From Hymenobacter qilianensis (GTDB taxonomy: Bacteria > Bacteroidota > Bacteroidia > Cytophagales > Hymenobacteraceae), in assembly GCF_014489555.1 (NCBI RefSeq), contig NZ_CP060784.1, positions 3,348,001 through 3,412,000 of the forward strand: DNA of 64,000 bases, in the 5' to 3' direction. Position 1 is the first letter of the stretch. Each line of letters begins with the position of its first letter. The notes beneath the pieces are model-generated. The model ran no database searches, was not told the origin of the DNA, and saw only the letters and a list, made by a program, of their open reading frames with translations. This document shows, piece by piece, positions 9,452-19,638 of the stretch. A program made the translations under genes and the position numbers.

Positions 9452-10210
9452 TTGAATCACGCTCAGCTCCGGGAGTTTCTCGACGACCACCACGACCGCT
9501 ACAACCGGCCGGCCTTCATAGCCAACGACCCGATTAGTATTCCGCACCGGTTTTCGCAGCGACAGGACGTGGAAATAAGCGGACTTTTTGCGGCTCTGTT
9601 AGCCTGGGGGCGTCGCCCGACCATCATCAGCAAGTGCCACGAGCTCATGCGACGCATGGACGATGCGCCCTACCAGTTCATTACCCAGCACTCCGATGAA
9701 GATTTGAAGAAGCTGTTGGGATTCTGCCACCGCACCTTCTGCGACACCGATCTGCTGTATTTCGTGCATTGGCTGCGCTGGTATTATGCCAGCCACGATA
9801 CGTTGGAAGACGCTTTTTTGCAGGGTAACACTCAGCGCCAGCGTCTCGAAAACTTTCACACACTGTTCTTTAGCTTGCCCGATGCTCCCCAGCGGACCCG
9901 CAAGCATGTGGCAACGCCGGCTCGCGGCTCGGCCTGCAAACGGGTGAATATGTACCTGCGCTGGCTGGTGCGCCGCGACGACCGCGGCGTAGACTTCGGC
10001 CTTTGGACGCGCCTGCCCATGACCGATCTGGTCTGCCCGTGCGATGTGCACGTGGAGCGCGTTGCCCGCCGCCTGGGCCTGCTTACGCGCCGCTTAGTCG
10101 ATTGGTCAGCAGCCGAAGAGCTGACCGCGCATCTGCGCGATTTTGCCCCCCACGACCCCGTAAGGTACGATTTTGCCTTGTTTGGGCTAGGCGTGGAGGA
10201 AAAGCTGTAA
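9452..10210 (+). CDS. TIGR02757 (DUF2400) family protein
   Basis: A 252-residue protein with the family hallmarks FSQRQDVEISGLFAALLAWG near the N-terminus, the RMDDAPYQF segment, KRVNMYLRWLVRRDDRGVD, and LVCPCDVHVERVARRLGL. The family is conserved in Bacteroidota, has a helix-hairpin-helix-like core reminiscent of base-excision glycosylases, and has no firmly assigned function. The start is a TTG; no in-frame ATG fits better, and the first residues (NHAQLREFLDDHHDRYN) already match the family. Confidence 0.88.
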   Translation: MNHAQLREFLDDHHDRYNRPAFIANDPISIPHRFSQRQDVEISGLFAALLAWGRRPTIISKCHELMRRMDDAPYQFITQHSDEDLKKLLGFCHRTFCDTDLLYFVHWLRWYYASHDTLEDAFLQGNTQRQRLENFHTLFFSLPDAPQRTRKHVATPARGSACKRVNMYLRWLVRRDDRGVDFGLWTRLPMTDLVCPCDVHVERVARRLGLLTRRLVDWSAAEELTAHLRDFAPHDPVRYDFALFGLGVEEKL

Positions 10211-10232
10211 GCATCGGCCTCGCTCACATCTT

Positions 10233-11534
10233 TTATGGCTGGGCGTACAGCACGCCGCCTTTCATCACCAACTTTACCTGTCGCAGGGCCGCCACATCGC
10301 GGGTGGGGTCTCCGGCTACCGCTACCAGGTCGGCAAGCAAGCCGGGGCGGACGCTGCCGCGGTCGGCGAGATGAAAAATGCGGGCGTTGCCGCTGGTAGC
10401 CGCGCGCAATACCTCCAGCGGCTGCAGGCCATGATCCTGCACCAGCTGTTCCATTTCGCGCACATTGTCGCCGTGCGTGAATACGCCCACATCACCGCCT
10501 ATCACTAACTCGACCCCGGCCTTGCGGGCTGCCTGCATGCTGGTACGCTTTTGCTGCACGCGTTCGGGTAGGGGCGAAGTGCCTCTGCGCCAGCCCTGAT
10601 ATTGGGAAATGGCGTCGCCGGCGGCGACCGTTGGGCAGAGAGCTACACCGCGCTGCTTCATCAGTTTAAATATTTCCGGCGTGCCATTATCGCCGTGCTC
10701 AATGGTTTCAACGCCGGCTAGTGTGGCCCGCCGCATACCTTCGGGCGTGCTGGCGTGGGCCACTACCGGGCGGCCCGCAGCTCGCGCTGTTTGCACAATC
10801 AGGTTCAGCTCGTCCTGCGAAAATGTAGGTCGGGAAGGCTCGCCCTGTCCCCAGCGATAATCGGCGTACACTTTGATGATGTCGGCGCCTTTCCCGATTT
10901 GCTCGCGTACGGCCCGCACAATACCGTCTACGCCATCGGCTTCCTGCGCACCCTGGGGGGCATTTACATCCACGGAAAGCTTGGGACCGTAGCTACCGGT
11001 GGCTACCAGCGCCAGCGTGGCCACAAGTAGGCGTGGGCCGGGTATAATGCCTTGGTTAATAGCTTGTTTTAAGCCCACATCGGCGTAGCCGGCACCCTCG
11101 CTGCCTAGGTCGCGGGCGGTGGTGAAGCCGGACAGCAGCGTTTGCCGGGCGTGGGCAGTAGCGCGGGCCACCCGCAGCGCCTGCGACTCCAGTAGCACTT
11201 GGTCATTCCAACTCGTCTCATTATAAGGGTGAAGCAGCATGTGCGAATGCCCCTCAATCAGGCCCGGCAGCAGCGTAAGTCCCGGCAGCTCCAGCGTGCG
11301 TGCCCCAGCCGGCGCTGCGACCTGGGCGGCCGGACCAGCGGCCGTAATCTTGTCGCCGCTTACCACTACCACCCAGCCCGAATGCAGGTTCTCCCCATCG
11401 AAAACCGCCGCCGGACGCAGCAGCATAGTAACAGCCGACGCAGCTGATGAAGCTTGAGCCAAAACCGCAACAGACCGGCTTACCAAAAATGCAAACAGCA
11501 AAAAAACTATACAGCTAAGTGAAGCACTATTCAT
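10233..11534 (-). CDS. Exported metal-dependent amidohydrolase
   Basis: The 433-residue protein starts at 11534, directly before a signal peptide ([20 protein letters not shown]); the frame is open further upstream without conserved sequence. It has the amidohydrolase-superfamily ligands: EGHSHM (HxH after strand 1), the lysine region [24 protein letters not shown], and the final aspartate in VIGGDVGVF. The closest described relatives are imidazolonepropionase- and Xaa-Pro-dipeptidase-like amidohydrolases; the substrate is unknown. It is exported and probably works in the periplasm. Confidence 0.87.
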   Translation of the reverse strand: MNSASLSCIVFLLFAFLVSRSVAVLAQASSAASAVTMLLRPAAVFDGENLHSGWVVVVSGDKITAAGPAAQVAAPAGARTLELPGLTLLPGLIEGHSHMLLHPYNETSWNDQVLLESQALRVARATAHARQTLLSGFTTARDLGSEGAGYADVGLKQAINQGIIPGPRLLVATLALVATGSYGPKLSVDVNAPQGAQEADGVDGIVRAVREQIGKGADIIKVYADYRWGQGEPSRPTFSQDELNLIVQTARAAGRPVVAHASTPEGMRRATLAGVETIEHGDNGTPEIFKLMKQRGVALCPTVAAGDAISQYQGWRRGTSPLPERVQQKRTSMQAARKAGVELVIGGDVGVFTHGDNVREMEQLVQDHGLQPLEVLRAATSGNARIFHLADRGSVRPGLLADLVAVAGDPTRDVAALRQVKLVMKGGVLYAQP

Positions 11535-11817
11535 AGAGAAGAGAGAAAAACGACACAAAGCCAATGGCTGGAACCAGCTTAAAAAGTAAGCTGTGGCTAT
11601 CAATCGAAAGTAAGGCCAATTAGCTTAGAAAAGGCGCCTGACTAGAAAAGCTACACTCTTCATTGGTTATCTCCTTTAATTCAATCCACTAGCTCGTCTT
11701 ACAGAGCGGAGCATCTAGCGTGCTGATGGATGGTCGATTAGTAATCCCACTACTGCGAGCGAGATGCTTCGCTGTGCTCTGCATGACACTGATTTTCAAC
11801 AGGCGAATCAGGAACCA
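11535..11817. other. Intergenic DNA between the amidohydrolase and S46 peptidase
   Basis: No gene visible. It contains one degenerate copy of the 90-bp palindromic element (11696-11787). Confidence 0.6.
11696..11787. repeat. 90-bp palindromic element, copy 1 (degenerate left arm)
   Basis: The right arm GCGAGATGCTTCGCTGTGCT-CTGCATGAC is nearly identical to those of the three other copies; the left arm (CAGAGCGGAGCATCTAGCG) has lost a few bases. The centre contains GATTAGTAATCC, as in the others. No coding capacity. Confidence 0.8.
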
Positions 11818-14068
11818 TTACTTGGTCTTCTTCAATCGTTTAGTTTTCTTCTTGGCCTTCATCTCAGATGGTGCGGCAACAGGCCCGCTTACAAGCGTCA
11901 TCTCATTTACTAAGTGCTTAGCCCCGGCATATTTATCGACCACGAACAACATGTAGCGCACATCGAGGGTGATATTGCGGACGCGGTCGGGGTCAAACAT
12001 GATGTCGCTCATGGTCCCTTCCCAGTTACGGTCGAAGTTGACCCCAATCAGCTCGCCCCGGCCATTGATAACCGGTGAGCCAGAATTGCCCCCGTCGTGT
12101 GATTTGTGGCAATAAAGGCCACCGGCACCGTGCCATTTACGGCATAAGGGCCATAGTCTTTCTTCCGGTACAAATCGGTAAGGCGGGCCGGGACTTCGAA
12201 ATCCGGATTGGCAGAGTCAGCTTTGGCCATGAGGCCATCCAGGGTAGTATAATAGGCATAGCGCACGCCGTCAGCGGGCTCATAGCCAGCTACTTGGCCG
12301 TAAGCCACCCGCAAGGTAGAGTTGGCATCGGGGTAAAACTTGCGGTCCGTCTGCATTTGCCGTAACCCCGCCAGATACGTGCGGGAAAGCACGGCTACGT
12401 TGTCGGTGGCAATAGTATAGGGCGGCAAAATATTCGCGCGGTAGTTTGTAACGATAGCATTAACAAGCTGATAGGCTGGGTCATTCAATAACGCGCGGGC
12501 GTTTCCCTGAGCTACTTCATCGAGCACTGCGTAGGCATCCGCCTGGGTAGTAAGGCGTGATTTTGCATACAGCGTGGAGGCATAGTTGGCCCAGCCCGTG
12601 GGGCCGGGATATTGTTTGCGTAGTGCCTTCACGTAGTCGGGAAGCAGAGCGGTGGGAGTGCCGTCCGCGTAGAGGGCAAGTAAGGCCGCCGCCACTTTTT
12701 GATCAGTTGGTTTATTGTAATTTCTGAAGAAGCCCACGGCTCCTTTCTTAAGCTTTTCTACTGCGGCAGTAATGTCGGCGGCGGGCGTTTTGGCTGCGGC
12801 CATGTCGCCTAAAGCGCTGAGGCTATTAGCGTAAAGCAGTAGTTCCACGCCCATGGCAGCTTCGGTTACGTAGTCGCGGGCCACGGTTAGGTCGCGGAGG
12901 CTATTATAGTTTTTCTCGAATTCGGGAAGCAGCGCACCGTAAGTGGCCTTGCGGGCAGCGTCGCTGGTGTTGGCCCACTGCGTAAAACGAGCTTCCTGCT
13001 CGCGCTTGCGGGCCACGGCATCCAGCTTTTTAAGGCCCCGATTTTCGCCTATCCACTTTTTCCAGTAGTTGGCTAAGCTGGCATATTTGGCCGCGTACTG
13101 AATGCGCACTTTATCCGAAGCCTTCATATCCTGATCCAGAATGTGAAGCTTGGCATCGCGCACCTTGATTTTGGCGGGGTTGGAAAGCGAATACAACTCA
13201 TCGACGCCCCAGGAAGTCAGGTATTCATTGGTCCGGCCCGGAAAACCGAAAACCAGGGTGAAGTCGCCGGGCTTGACGCCGTTTAGGGAAATAGCCAGGT
13301 GATGGCGCGGCTTAAATGGTTTGTTGTCAGGTGAATAGGTGGCTGGCTTGTTGTCAGGCCCGGCATAGATACGGAACAGCGAGAAGTCGCCGGTGTGGCG
13401 GGGCCACATCCAGTTATCGGTGTCGCCGCCAAACTTGCCGATGGCCGAAGGCGGTGCACCCACCAGGCGCACATCCTGGAAAACCTCCGTGACGAACATA
13501 TAATACTCGTTGCCATTGAAGAAGGGTCGCACAAATGCCTGATAATGCGTGCCTTGTACGGCGGCCTGCGCCACGCGCTGCCCGTTCTGCTGCACCAGCC
13601 GCTCGCGCTCAGCCTCCCCAAGACCAGTGGCCGGCACGCCGGCTAATACCTGGCTGGTTACATCCTCCATGCGCACGATAAACGTAGCTGTCAGGCCCGG
13701 ATTGGGCAATTCCTGGTCGCGGCTCATGGCCCAGTAGCCCTTGGTGAGGTAGTCTTTCTCAACGGAGGAGTGGCTTTGAATCTGGCTGTAGCCGCAGTGA
13801 TGGTTGGTGAGCAAAAGGCCCTGGTCGGAGATAATCTCGCCCGTGCAGCCACCACCAAACTGCACTACGGCGTCCTTCAAGCTGCCTTGATTGACGCTGT
13901 AAATTTGCTCTACTGTAAGCTGAAGGCCTTTTTTCTGCATATCCGCCTCGTTTAGCTGCTTGAGCAGCATTGGCAGCCACATGCCCTCATCGGCACGGGC
14001 GGGGGCAAAAAGGAGAGTAGCGTGAGGCTCAGCAGAACCAGACGGGCAGCAAATCGGCGTGTAGACAT
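11818..14068 (-). pseudogene. S46-family dipeptidyl peptidase, interrupted by two single-base deletions
   Basis: The gene encodes an exported serine peptidase related to DPP7/DPP11, which remove dipeptides from peptide N-termini in the periplasm. As read it falls into three frames. (1) The signal peptide (ATG at 14068, STRRFAARLVLLSLTLLSFL) is out of frame with the body; adding one base to the G run at 14001-14005 gives SFLPPARADEGMWLPML. (2) The body runs 12048-13982 with His in TNHHCGYSQ and Asp in DTDNWMWPRHTGD. (3) Adding one base to the C run at 12089-12093 restores the catalytic serine motif TTGGNSGSPVING and joins the last ~90 residues, ending in a Lys-rich tail at 11818. The repaired length is 750 residues, normal for the family. 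Both breaks are five-base runs where six are needed, which suggests a sequencing undercall as readily as a true pseudogene. Confidence 0.85.
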
Positions 14069-14180
14069 CGGCAAGGAATGGCGAAAGAGTATTGTAGGCG
14101 TGTTTGGAGCGCTTTTTCAGCTAAGTAAGTTTGAAAACCAGCCTATTAATTCGTTTGGGGGCAATTCGCACGCAAGAGTC

Positions 14181-14222
14181 AGCCCTCCGCTGGCCGCCAC
14201 TCAGGACGACCAGCGGAGGGCT
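14181..14222. terminator. Hairpin downstream of the DUF1232 gene
   Basis: AGCCCTCCGCTGG and its exact complement form a 13-bp stem around a 16-base loop. No T run follows on the minus strand, so termination here is only probable. Confidence 0.5.
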
Positions 14223-14239
14223 GCAACAAGTGTAAGATA

Positions 14240-14749
14240 CTAAGAGTGACCTAGTTCAGCTACGGCAGGCTGCGACTTATCGGCAACAGCAGGCGCGGAA
14301 GGAAGACCGATAACACCATTGTTGGGCGCCGCCGATTTGCTTTCCCAAGCCTGAAAGCGAGCAATCTCACCCTGAAACTTGCCGATAAACCAGCTAATCA
14401 GACTCAGATCATCCAGAAAACCGACTACAGGGATAAAATCGGGCACCAGGTCGATGGGCGACAGCACATACAGGAGCACGGCGAGGCCGGAGATGATAGT
14501 CGTCGTTTCGATTTGCCGATACGAGCCGCTGACAAAGGCACCTATTAAGCGAATCAGCGTGCGTGCCATATCAATGACCTGTTGTATGGGCCCCTTTTTA
14601 CTGTCTTTTGCGTCGAGCTTGGAAGCTACTTCGCGCAGGATGAGTGCAACGCGGAACGGCCGTCCCAGCAGTTTGCTGGCCCGGCCCAGGAATACGTTGA
14701 AAAGTGCGTTTTTTGAAATGGCGAGGCCTTTTTCGTACAGTGAGGACAT
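14240..14749 (-). CDS. DUF1232 (YkvA-like) membrane protein
   Basis: A 169-residue protein. The DUF1232 core lies near the middle: ISGLAVLLYVLSPIDLVPDF followed by IPVVGFLDDLSLISWFIGKF. The invariant SPIDLVPDFIP turn between two hydrophobic helices is the family signature. The start is set at the ATG at 14749 (MSSLYEKG); the frame extends upstream to 14845 but without conserved residues. Its function is unknown. Confidence 0.85.
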   Translation of the reverse strand: MSSLYEKGLAISKNALFNVFLGRASKLLGRPFRVALILREVASKLDAKDSKKGPIQQVIDMARTLIRLIGAFVSGSYRQIETTTIISGLAVLLYVLSPIDLVPDFIPVVGFLDDLSLISWFIGKFQGEIARFQAWESKSAAPNNGVIGLPSAPAVADKSQPAVAELGHS

Positions 14750-14895
14750 GAGCAATATGTTAAGTAAGGGGTTGGTAAAATGGGTACGGTTGAGAACGGG
14801 CTGGCGTTGTAGAAGTCTTGCTCGATAGATAATTTTTGAGCGCAAGTTGATGCCTGCAATAGGTTGTCACGATCAAAATGAAGCGCTATAACAGT

Positions 14896-14969
14896 CTGGG
14901 GGCTTTTTTAGGGTAGCAGATCTCAAACCGGGGCTTCCGCTTTCTTCACCTTAAGAAAAAAGCCCCCAG
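14896..14969. repeat. Inverted pair of GGGGGCTTTTT motifs
   Basis: CTGGGGGCTTTTTTAG at 14896 and AGAAAAAAGCCCCCAG ending at 14969 face each other across about 43 bp. They could form a terminator-like hairpin between the DUF1232 gene and the next gene's end. This is one of several places where the recurrent motif occurs as an inverted pair. Confidence 0.6.
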
Positions 14970-14983
14970 ACAACCCCTAGAAC

Positions 14984-15018
14984 AAAGAAGGTCCCACTTA
15001 CCAAGTAGGACCTTCTTT
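14984..15018. terminator. Intrinsic terminator of the secreted nuclease-like gene
   Basis: AAAGAAGGTCC...GGACCTTCTTT forms an 11-bp stem extended inward, 29 bp past the minus-strand stop at 15047. Confidence 0.8.
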
Positions 15019-15046
15019 ATTGGGTTGAAACCTGTCAGACGTTCGT

Positions 15047-18000
15047 CTATTGTTTCACAAACCGCTTTACATAGGTCTGGCCCGGACTTGTAATGCGTAG
15101 AATATACACGCCCTCACTGAGGCTAGATAGTTGCTGATTAAGCCGTTGGTTGACTTGCTCCAAAGAGCCCGCCGCCTGTGCCACGGCCCGGCCATCGGCG
15201 CTCATTACCTGCATACGCACCTGCTGTCCGGCGGCAGCTGGCAGGCGCAGCTGCACCTTACTGGTAGCCGGATTCGGATAAATATCCAGCTGAGCATTAG
15301 CCTTTTGTGCACTGCTGCTGGCCGTTACGTAGCCAAAAGCAAAGCGCGTCAATACAGGATAATGGTCAGAAGTGGTGTTGGCGTAGTTGGGAATTAGGGC
15401 CGCCAGATCGGTGCGGAGCTGAGCCGTAGAAGGCAGGTAAAAAGTATTCAGCTCGCTGGACACCACAACGTGGTCGATAACGTCGCCAAAATCGACGGTG
15501 GAGCGCTGGCCTGTCTGGCTCAAAGGCAAGGTGAGCGCTGTGTAGTTGGCCACGTCGGTGGTGAAGGCGCTGAACGATGTAGCGGTGGTGTTCACGCCGG
15601 AGGCCACGGTCTGGTCGAGGTCATCATTGAAGTCGCCCAGAATAATAACGTTGCCGCTGCCGAAGCGCGTGTCCAGCTCTGCTTTCAGCGCATCGGCTCC
15701 CACCTTACGACGGTCGTAGGCCTCCTGAGCATCCGCAACGGAGGTGTTTTCGTTGGCTTTGGCGTGAATAAGCACAAAGTTTATGCGCTTCGTCTGGCCG
15801 TTGATAGTTATATCAGCCTCCATTAAATAAGGAAAGCGTCCCGAAGACCAAGCGTTATACTGGGGGCAAGTAGTGGCGTTATTGGGGCAGCGCAACAGTC
15901 CGGAGAACGTAGGATTGCTCACGACACCCGTGCGATACACAAAAACCAGCTTCTGGGCCGAAGCATAGTCGGGGTCGTTGTTGTCGGGGGCATTTGAACC
16001 GAATTCTGCCACCTTATACTTAAAGCTGCCGGGCAGCTGGCGCACCACCGCACCCAAGCGGGCCGTGTCCACTACTTCCGTCAGCCCATATACATCAGCA
16101 TTCAGGTTTGTCAGAATAGTCTGTACGTTGGTCTGCTGCAAGTCATCATTGGCAGGTGCCTGCGCTGTAGAGCCAAACCACTCAATATTCCAGTTGGCTA
16201 CGTCCAGCGTGTTGTCTGGCGCGTACGTATTGCCTGATACGGCTACAGTTACATTGGAGGCGCCTGTGGTACTGGCTGTTAAGGTAGAAGTATAGGAGCG
16301 CGCCGTCAGTGTAGGCGTGAAGCGCACGGTTAGGGTGGTGGAAGTGAAATTGGCCTCCTCTACGGTGTAAGTCAGGGAATTAGAAAAGGCAGTAGTGCCG
16401 TTTTTGGAGAGCTGGAAGGCTGGGTCAGATGATGTAATGGTTACGGGGCCCGTCAGGTTGCGGAAGGTAGCAGTGAGCGTTTGTTGGGCCGACGCGTTAA
16501 TTGCCTGATAGCCAAAGGCCAGACTAGCGGGGTTGAGCAGCAAAACCGGGGCGGCTGGTGCATTGGCGTTTTGCAGGCGCAAATCATCCAACGTCCAACG
16601 GGCGGCTCCCAACTCCGGGCCACTGGTGTATACAAAAGCTATGTAAACGTTGGGCGCTTTAAAGCGAGTAAGGTCGATATCAGGCGTTAGCGTCCAGACA
16701 TCGGAGCCACTGCCGGGGAAGTCAGCGTTCAGGTCGGTCCAGGTGACGCCGGCGGCGGTTGGGCTGCCCGTTCCCGAGTAGTTGGTCGAAACCCGCAGCC
16801 GCAGCGCCGCACCCGAGAAAGCCACCCGGCTCCAGAACGAGAAAATAGGAAACTGAAAGGTGCTCAAGTCAAAGGCCGGCGAAATCAACCAATCCTCATT
16901 GGGTACACTAGCACCCGAAGCAAAACCATTGATCTGTAGTCCATTAGGTGCAGAAGCGCGGTTGGTGGGGTCGTTGCCTGCGCGGCCAAAGGTGGTGCAG
17001 CCCCAGGTTTGCGGGCCCGTCACGCTGACGGCCGTCCAGGTATCGAAGCTGGTAGAGCCGCTGGGGCACACGTCAAACGAAAACAGGTTGTTGTTTGGAT
17101 CGATGCCCGTACCAGAAACGGCTACACTCTTGGCTTCCGCCCCGGTGCTGGTATGCGTGATGGCCCCGCTGGTAGCGCCGCCTGTGGTGGGAGTAAAGCG
17201 CACATACACCGTTTGGGCCGTAGCCAACTCAGCGGGCGTAAAAGTGAGCGTAGAAGTGAAGACAGCGGCGGGAGCGTTGCTTTTGGATAAAGCAAAACCA
17301 GCTGGGGCCGTGGCTGTTACGTCGGCTGTCAGGCTGCTGCCGGTGATGGTATAGGACTTGAGCGCCGAGTTGGTGTTAATAGCTTGGCGGTCGAAGGCCA
17401 GACTGGCTGGGGTTACACTCAGCAGGGGCGAAGGGGTGCCCGCGTTGAACGACAAAGAAAAGTCGTCAATGGCCATTCCGTCATCGGCGCCGGCGGCATT
17501 GAAATCGGTCCAGCGAATCCAGAAAGTGGCGTTCGGAGCGATGTTCAGGTTGCTGATGGTGGCCGTGAGCGTAGCCGTATGAATAGGAGTAGCTACCCCG
17601 CCACCAATAACAGTTGCGCTGGGCGGATTGCTGTAGTCGAGCGCATCCACATCCAGCCAGCCATCGGTGGTAGTGAGCGAAGTGGCAGACGTACTGTATT
17701 GAAAATCAAGTCGGTCGGAGCGGGCAGTGCCGCCAACGCGCCAGGTTTCGCCCTGATACGTCAGGGTGAGGCTAGTGATGGTAGCGCTGGTATTGTTGGT
17801 GAAAGAAGCTCCCAGCGTAGGTGTCACGCTACCGCTAAGTAAGCCCCCCAGCGCCCGGTCCGTCGACCCATCGGCTCCGTAGCTATATGTATTGCCGCTA
17901 TTCAGAGCGCCATTATTGGCCGTATAGGTAGTATTTGCTGCCGTTCCCACCTCCGCGAAATCCCAGCCAGTGGGAAGCGTAGTTTTCTCATTTGTGCCGG

Positions 18001-18124
18001 TAGCAGGCAGCAAATCAAAGTTTTGGGTGTAGGGGCTGGTGGTGAGGGGCGCCTGTGCCCATGCACCGGCCCCGTGCGCGAGTAGAAGGCAGCAAAGCAG
18101 CCGAAAAAGTAGAGTCTGTTTCAT
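15047..18124 (-). CDS. Secreted endonuclease/exonuclease/phosphatase-domain protein with type IX sorting tail
   Basis: A 1,025-residue secreted protein. In order: signal peptide (LLFRLLCCLLLAHGAGAWA), a lectin-like beta region, an Ig-like repeat (SLAFDRQAIN...), a second beta-sandwich, another repeat (SLAFGYQAIN...), an EEP-family domain at about residues 640-920, and a C-terminal sorting domain. The EEP domain has NWNIEWFG near its start, ILGDFNDDLD in the middle and TTSDHYPVLT at the end, which are the metal and catalytic motifs of DNase I-like phosphodiesterases. The tail (DIYPNPATSKVQLRL ... GVYILRI ... YVKRFVKQ) is a type A T9SS signal, so the protein is exported and attached to the surface or released. 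A role in extracellular nucleic-acid or phosphate scavenging is inferred. Confidence 0.9.
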   Translation of the reverse strand: MKQTLLFRLLCCLLLAHGAGAWAQAPLTTSPYTQNFDLLPATGTNEKTTLPTGWDFAEVGTAANTTYTANNGALNSGNTYSYGADGSTDRALGGLLSGSVTPTLGASFTNNTSATITSLTLTYQGETWRVGGTARSDRLDFQYSTSATSLTTTDGWLDVDALDYSNPPSATVIGGGVATPIHTATLTATISNLNIAPNATFWIRWTDFNAAGADDGMAIDDFSLSFNAGTPSPLLSVTPASLAFDRQAINTNSALKSYTITGSSLTADVTATAPAGFALSKSNAPAAVFTSTLTFTPAELATAQTVYVRFTPTTGGATSGAITHTSTGAEAKSVAVSGTGIDPNNNLFSFDVCPSGSTSFDTWTAVSVTGPQTWGCTTFGRAGNDPTNRASAPNGLQINGFASGASVPNEDWLISPAFDLSTFQFPIFSFWSRVAFSGAALRLRVSTNYSGTGSPTAAGVTWTDLNADFPGSGSDVWTLTPDIDLTRFKAPNVYIAFVYTSGPELGAARWTLDDLRLQNANAPAAPVLLLNPASLAFGYQAINASAQQTLTATFRNLTGPVTITSSDPAFQLSKNGTTAFSNSLTYTVEEANFTSTTLTVRFTPTLTARSYTSTLTASTTGASNVTVAVSGNTYAPDNTLDVANWNIEWFGSTAQAPANDDLQQTNVQTILTNLNADVYGLTEVVDTARLGAVVRQLPGSFKYKVAEFGSNAPDNNDPDYASAQKLVFVYRTGVVSNPTFSGLLRCPNNATTCPQYNAWSSGRFPYLMEADITINGQTKRINFVLIHAKANENTSVADAQEAYDRRKVGADALKAELDTRFGSGNVIILGDFNDDLDQTVASGVNTTATSFSAFTTDVANYTALTLPLSQTGQRSTVDFGDVIDHVVVSSELNTFYLPSTAQLRTDLAALIPNYANTTSDHYPVLTRFAFGYVTASSSAQKANAQLDIYPNPATSKVQLRLPAAAGQQVRMQVMSADGRAVAQAAGSLEQVNQRLNQQLSSLSEGVYILRITSPGQTYVKRFVKQ

Positions 18125-18270
18125 GAGACAGGTGTTTGGTGACGGATAAACAATCTACGTTCTTGTATTAAGAATAGATATTATTTTTATACTACAAATT
18201 CGCCCCGATTTCTGACGCTAAACTTCTCCTCAAACCTCTCCGCGAAACAATTCCTTTGGGCCCACAAACG

Positions 18271-18296
18271 AAAAAAGCCCCCTGGGGGGCTTTTTT
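18271..18296. terminator. Terminator formed by a tight inverted pair of the motif
   Basis: AAAAAAGCCCCC-TGGGGGGCTTTTTT is a near-perfect hairpin with almost no loop. It follows the stop of the ATP-grasp-like gene by about 30 bp on the minus strand and probably ends the cluster that begins at 23705. Confidence 0.8.
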
Positions 18297-18327
18297 AGCT
18301 AACAACCTGTGAATGAAGTGAACAGAC

Positions 18328-19515
18328 TCATTCGAACAGGCACACTGTGCCGCCCACCCAATCTTTATTTTTATTAAAATCAACCCCAATCATTTCGCCC
18401 CGACTCAGGCGACCCAGATTGGTGAGCAAGAGCGGCCGTGGCGCCTGCTCCGGCCAGCCATACAGCATCCTGATTTCGCATTTCACCAGCCCGTCCGGCG
18501 ACTGCACCACGGGCTCGTACTGCACTTTGCGTTGCAGCAGGTAGTTCTGCTTATCCGTAATGGCATCAAGGTCGGCAGCGGTTATGTGCAGGCGCACGCC
18601 GCTGCCGGCAAAGGAAAATAGCGGCTTAAGGACATAATTTTCCAGATCAGCGGGATAGGTAGTCAGCGTGTGCAGGAAGTGGCTTTCGGGCACAAACGGA
18701 CTGTGCAGCAAGGGCATAGTGTACTTGCTGATGCGGAAAAACCAGTTCGGGTGCCCCACCCACGTAACGTCCACATCGTCGGTGAGCTGAAACTCCGTTT
18801 TCAGATCGGGGTGCTGATCCAATTCGTCGAAAATCAGGCGGTTATAAATGCGCTTGATAGGAACATGACGGCCTTCTTTCTCATAGTACAGCTGCCGTCC
18901 TTGCTTGCGAACCTTGGTCAGGCAAACAACCTCAATCCCCAAAGCCCGGCGCGTCAGCTCGAAGTCGAGACGGGTTTTCTGCTTTTCCGGAAATAGCTCC
19001 AGTAAGATCACCTGCTCCGGATTTTCATCGGCTACAATCAGCTGCCGCAAATGCTCGATGTAAGCGGCGCTCCCACCCGGCTGAAACACATGCGAAACCG
19101 AATCGGGCACCGGAAAATGCTCCCGAAACACCCGCGGCAGAAAGTCCTGAAACGCATAAAGCGATGGAAAGCCCTGTAGCTCAATTAGCTGAGGCTCCAG
19201 GTCGCCTTGCGCATTGCGGCAAACGGCAAAGTCAATTGCCAGGAAAGAAGTGTGCTCGTTTTCATTGGGCACGCGCTGGCGAGGCGGCACAGCCTGCTCG
19301 GTAAGCGATTTGAAATTGGGAGCCGTAAGCACATCAATGATGCTTTCGCCGGCGCTGATGAGCTTATCCCGCAGGGCAGCAGGTACAAAAATGGGCGTTT
19401 CAGCAATTCGGAAATCCGGCAGGCCAGGCAACTCACGCTCAATGGCTTCGAGCATTTCCTGGTAGCGCGATACGCTAAAGGCTTGGTTGTACGCTTGGCG
19501 GATTTCGGGAATCAT
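18328..19515 (-). CDS. ATP-grasp-like ligase of the amide-ligase cluster
   Basis: A 395-residue protein. The start at 19515 (MIPEIRQAYNQAF) is preferred over 19557. The C-terminal half looks ATP-grasp-like: NYVLKPLFSFAGSGVRL resembles the nucleotide-binding strand-loop, followed by QRKVQYEPVV, VKCEIRMLYGW and a terminal GEMIGVDFNKNKDWVGGTV. The N-terminal part includes LIELQGFPSLYAFQDF, recalling glutathionylspermidine-synthase-like ligases. It is the last of five minus-strand genes and likely forms one amide bond in their product. The family name is inferred from motifs only. Confidence 0.65.
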   Translation of the reverse strand: MIPEIRQAYNQAFSVSRYQEMLEAIERELPGLPDFRIAETPIFVPAALRDKLISAGESIIDVLTAPNFKSLTEQAVPPRQRVPNENEHTSFLAIDFAVCRNAQGDLEPQLIELQGFPSLYAFQDFLPRVFREHFPVPDSVSHVFQPGGSAAYIEHLRQLIVADENPEQVILLELFPEKQKTRLDFELTRRALGIEVVCLTKVRKQGRQLYYEKEGRHVPIKRIYNRLIFDELDQHPDLKTEFQLTDDVDVTWVGHPNWFFRISKYTMPLLHSPFVPESHFLHTLTTYPADLENYVLKPLFSFAGSGVRLHITAADLDAITDKQNYLLQRKVQYEPVVQSPDGLVKCEIRMLYGWPEQAPRPLLLTNLGRLSRGEMIGVDFNKNKDWVGGTVCLFE

Positions 19516-19573
19516 AGCTAAGGAATAGAAGCGGAGTGGAAAGTAAAGGTTGGGCAAGTGTACGCAAAATAAA

Positions 19574-19609
19574 GAACGTCAGGCTCCACCTGCATGGCGC
19601 CTGACGTTC
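19574..19609. terminator. Hairpin between the amidotransferase and ATP-grasp-like genes
   Basis: GAACGTCAGGC pairs perfectly with GCCTGACGTTC around a 14-base loop; an AT-rich sequence with several T's follows on the minus strand. It may attenuate expression of the last gene in the cluster. Confidence 0.5.
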
Positions 19610-19638
19610 ATTTAACTAAATGCCTGTGCTGATGCTTG

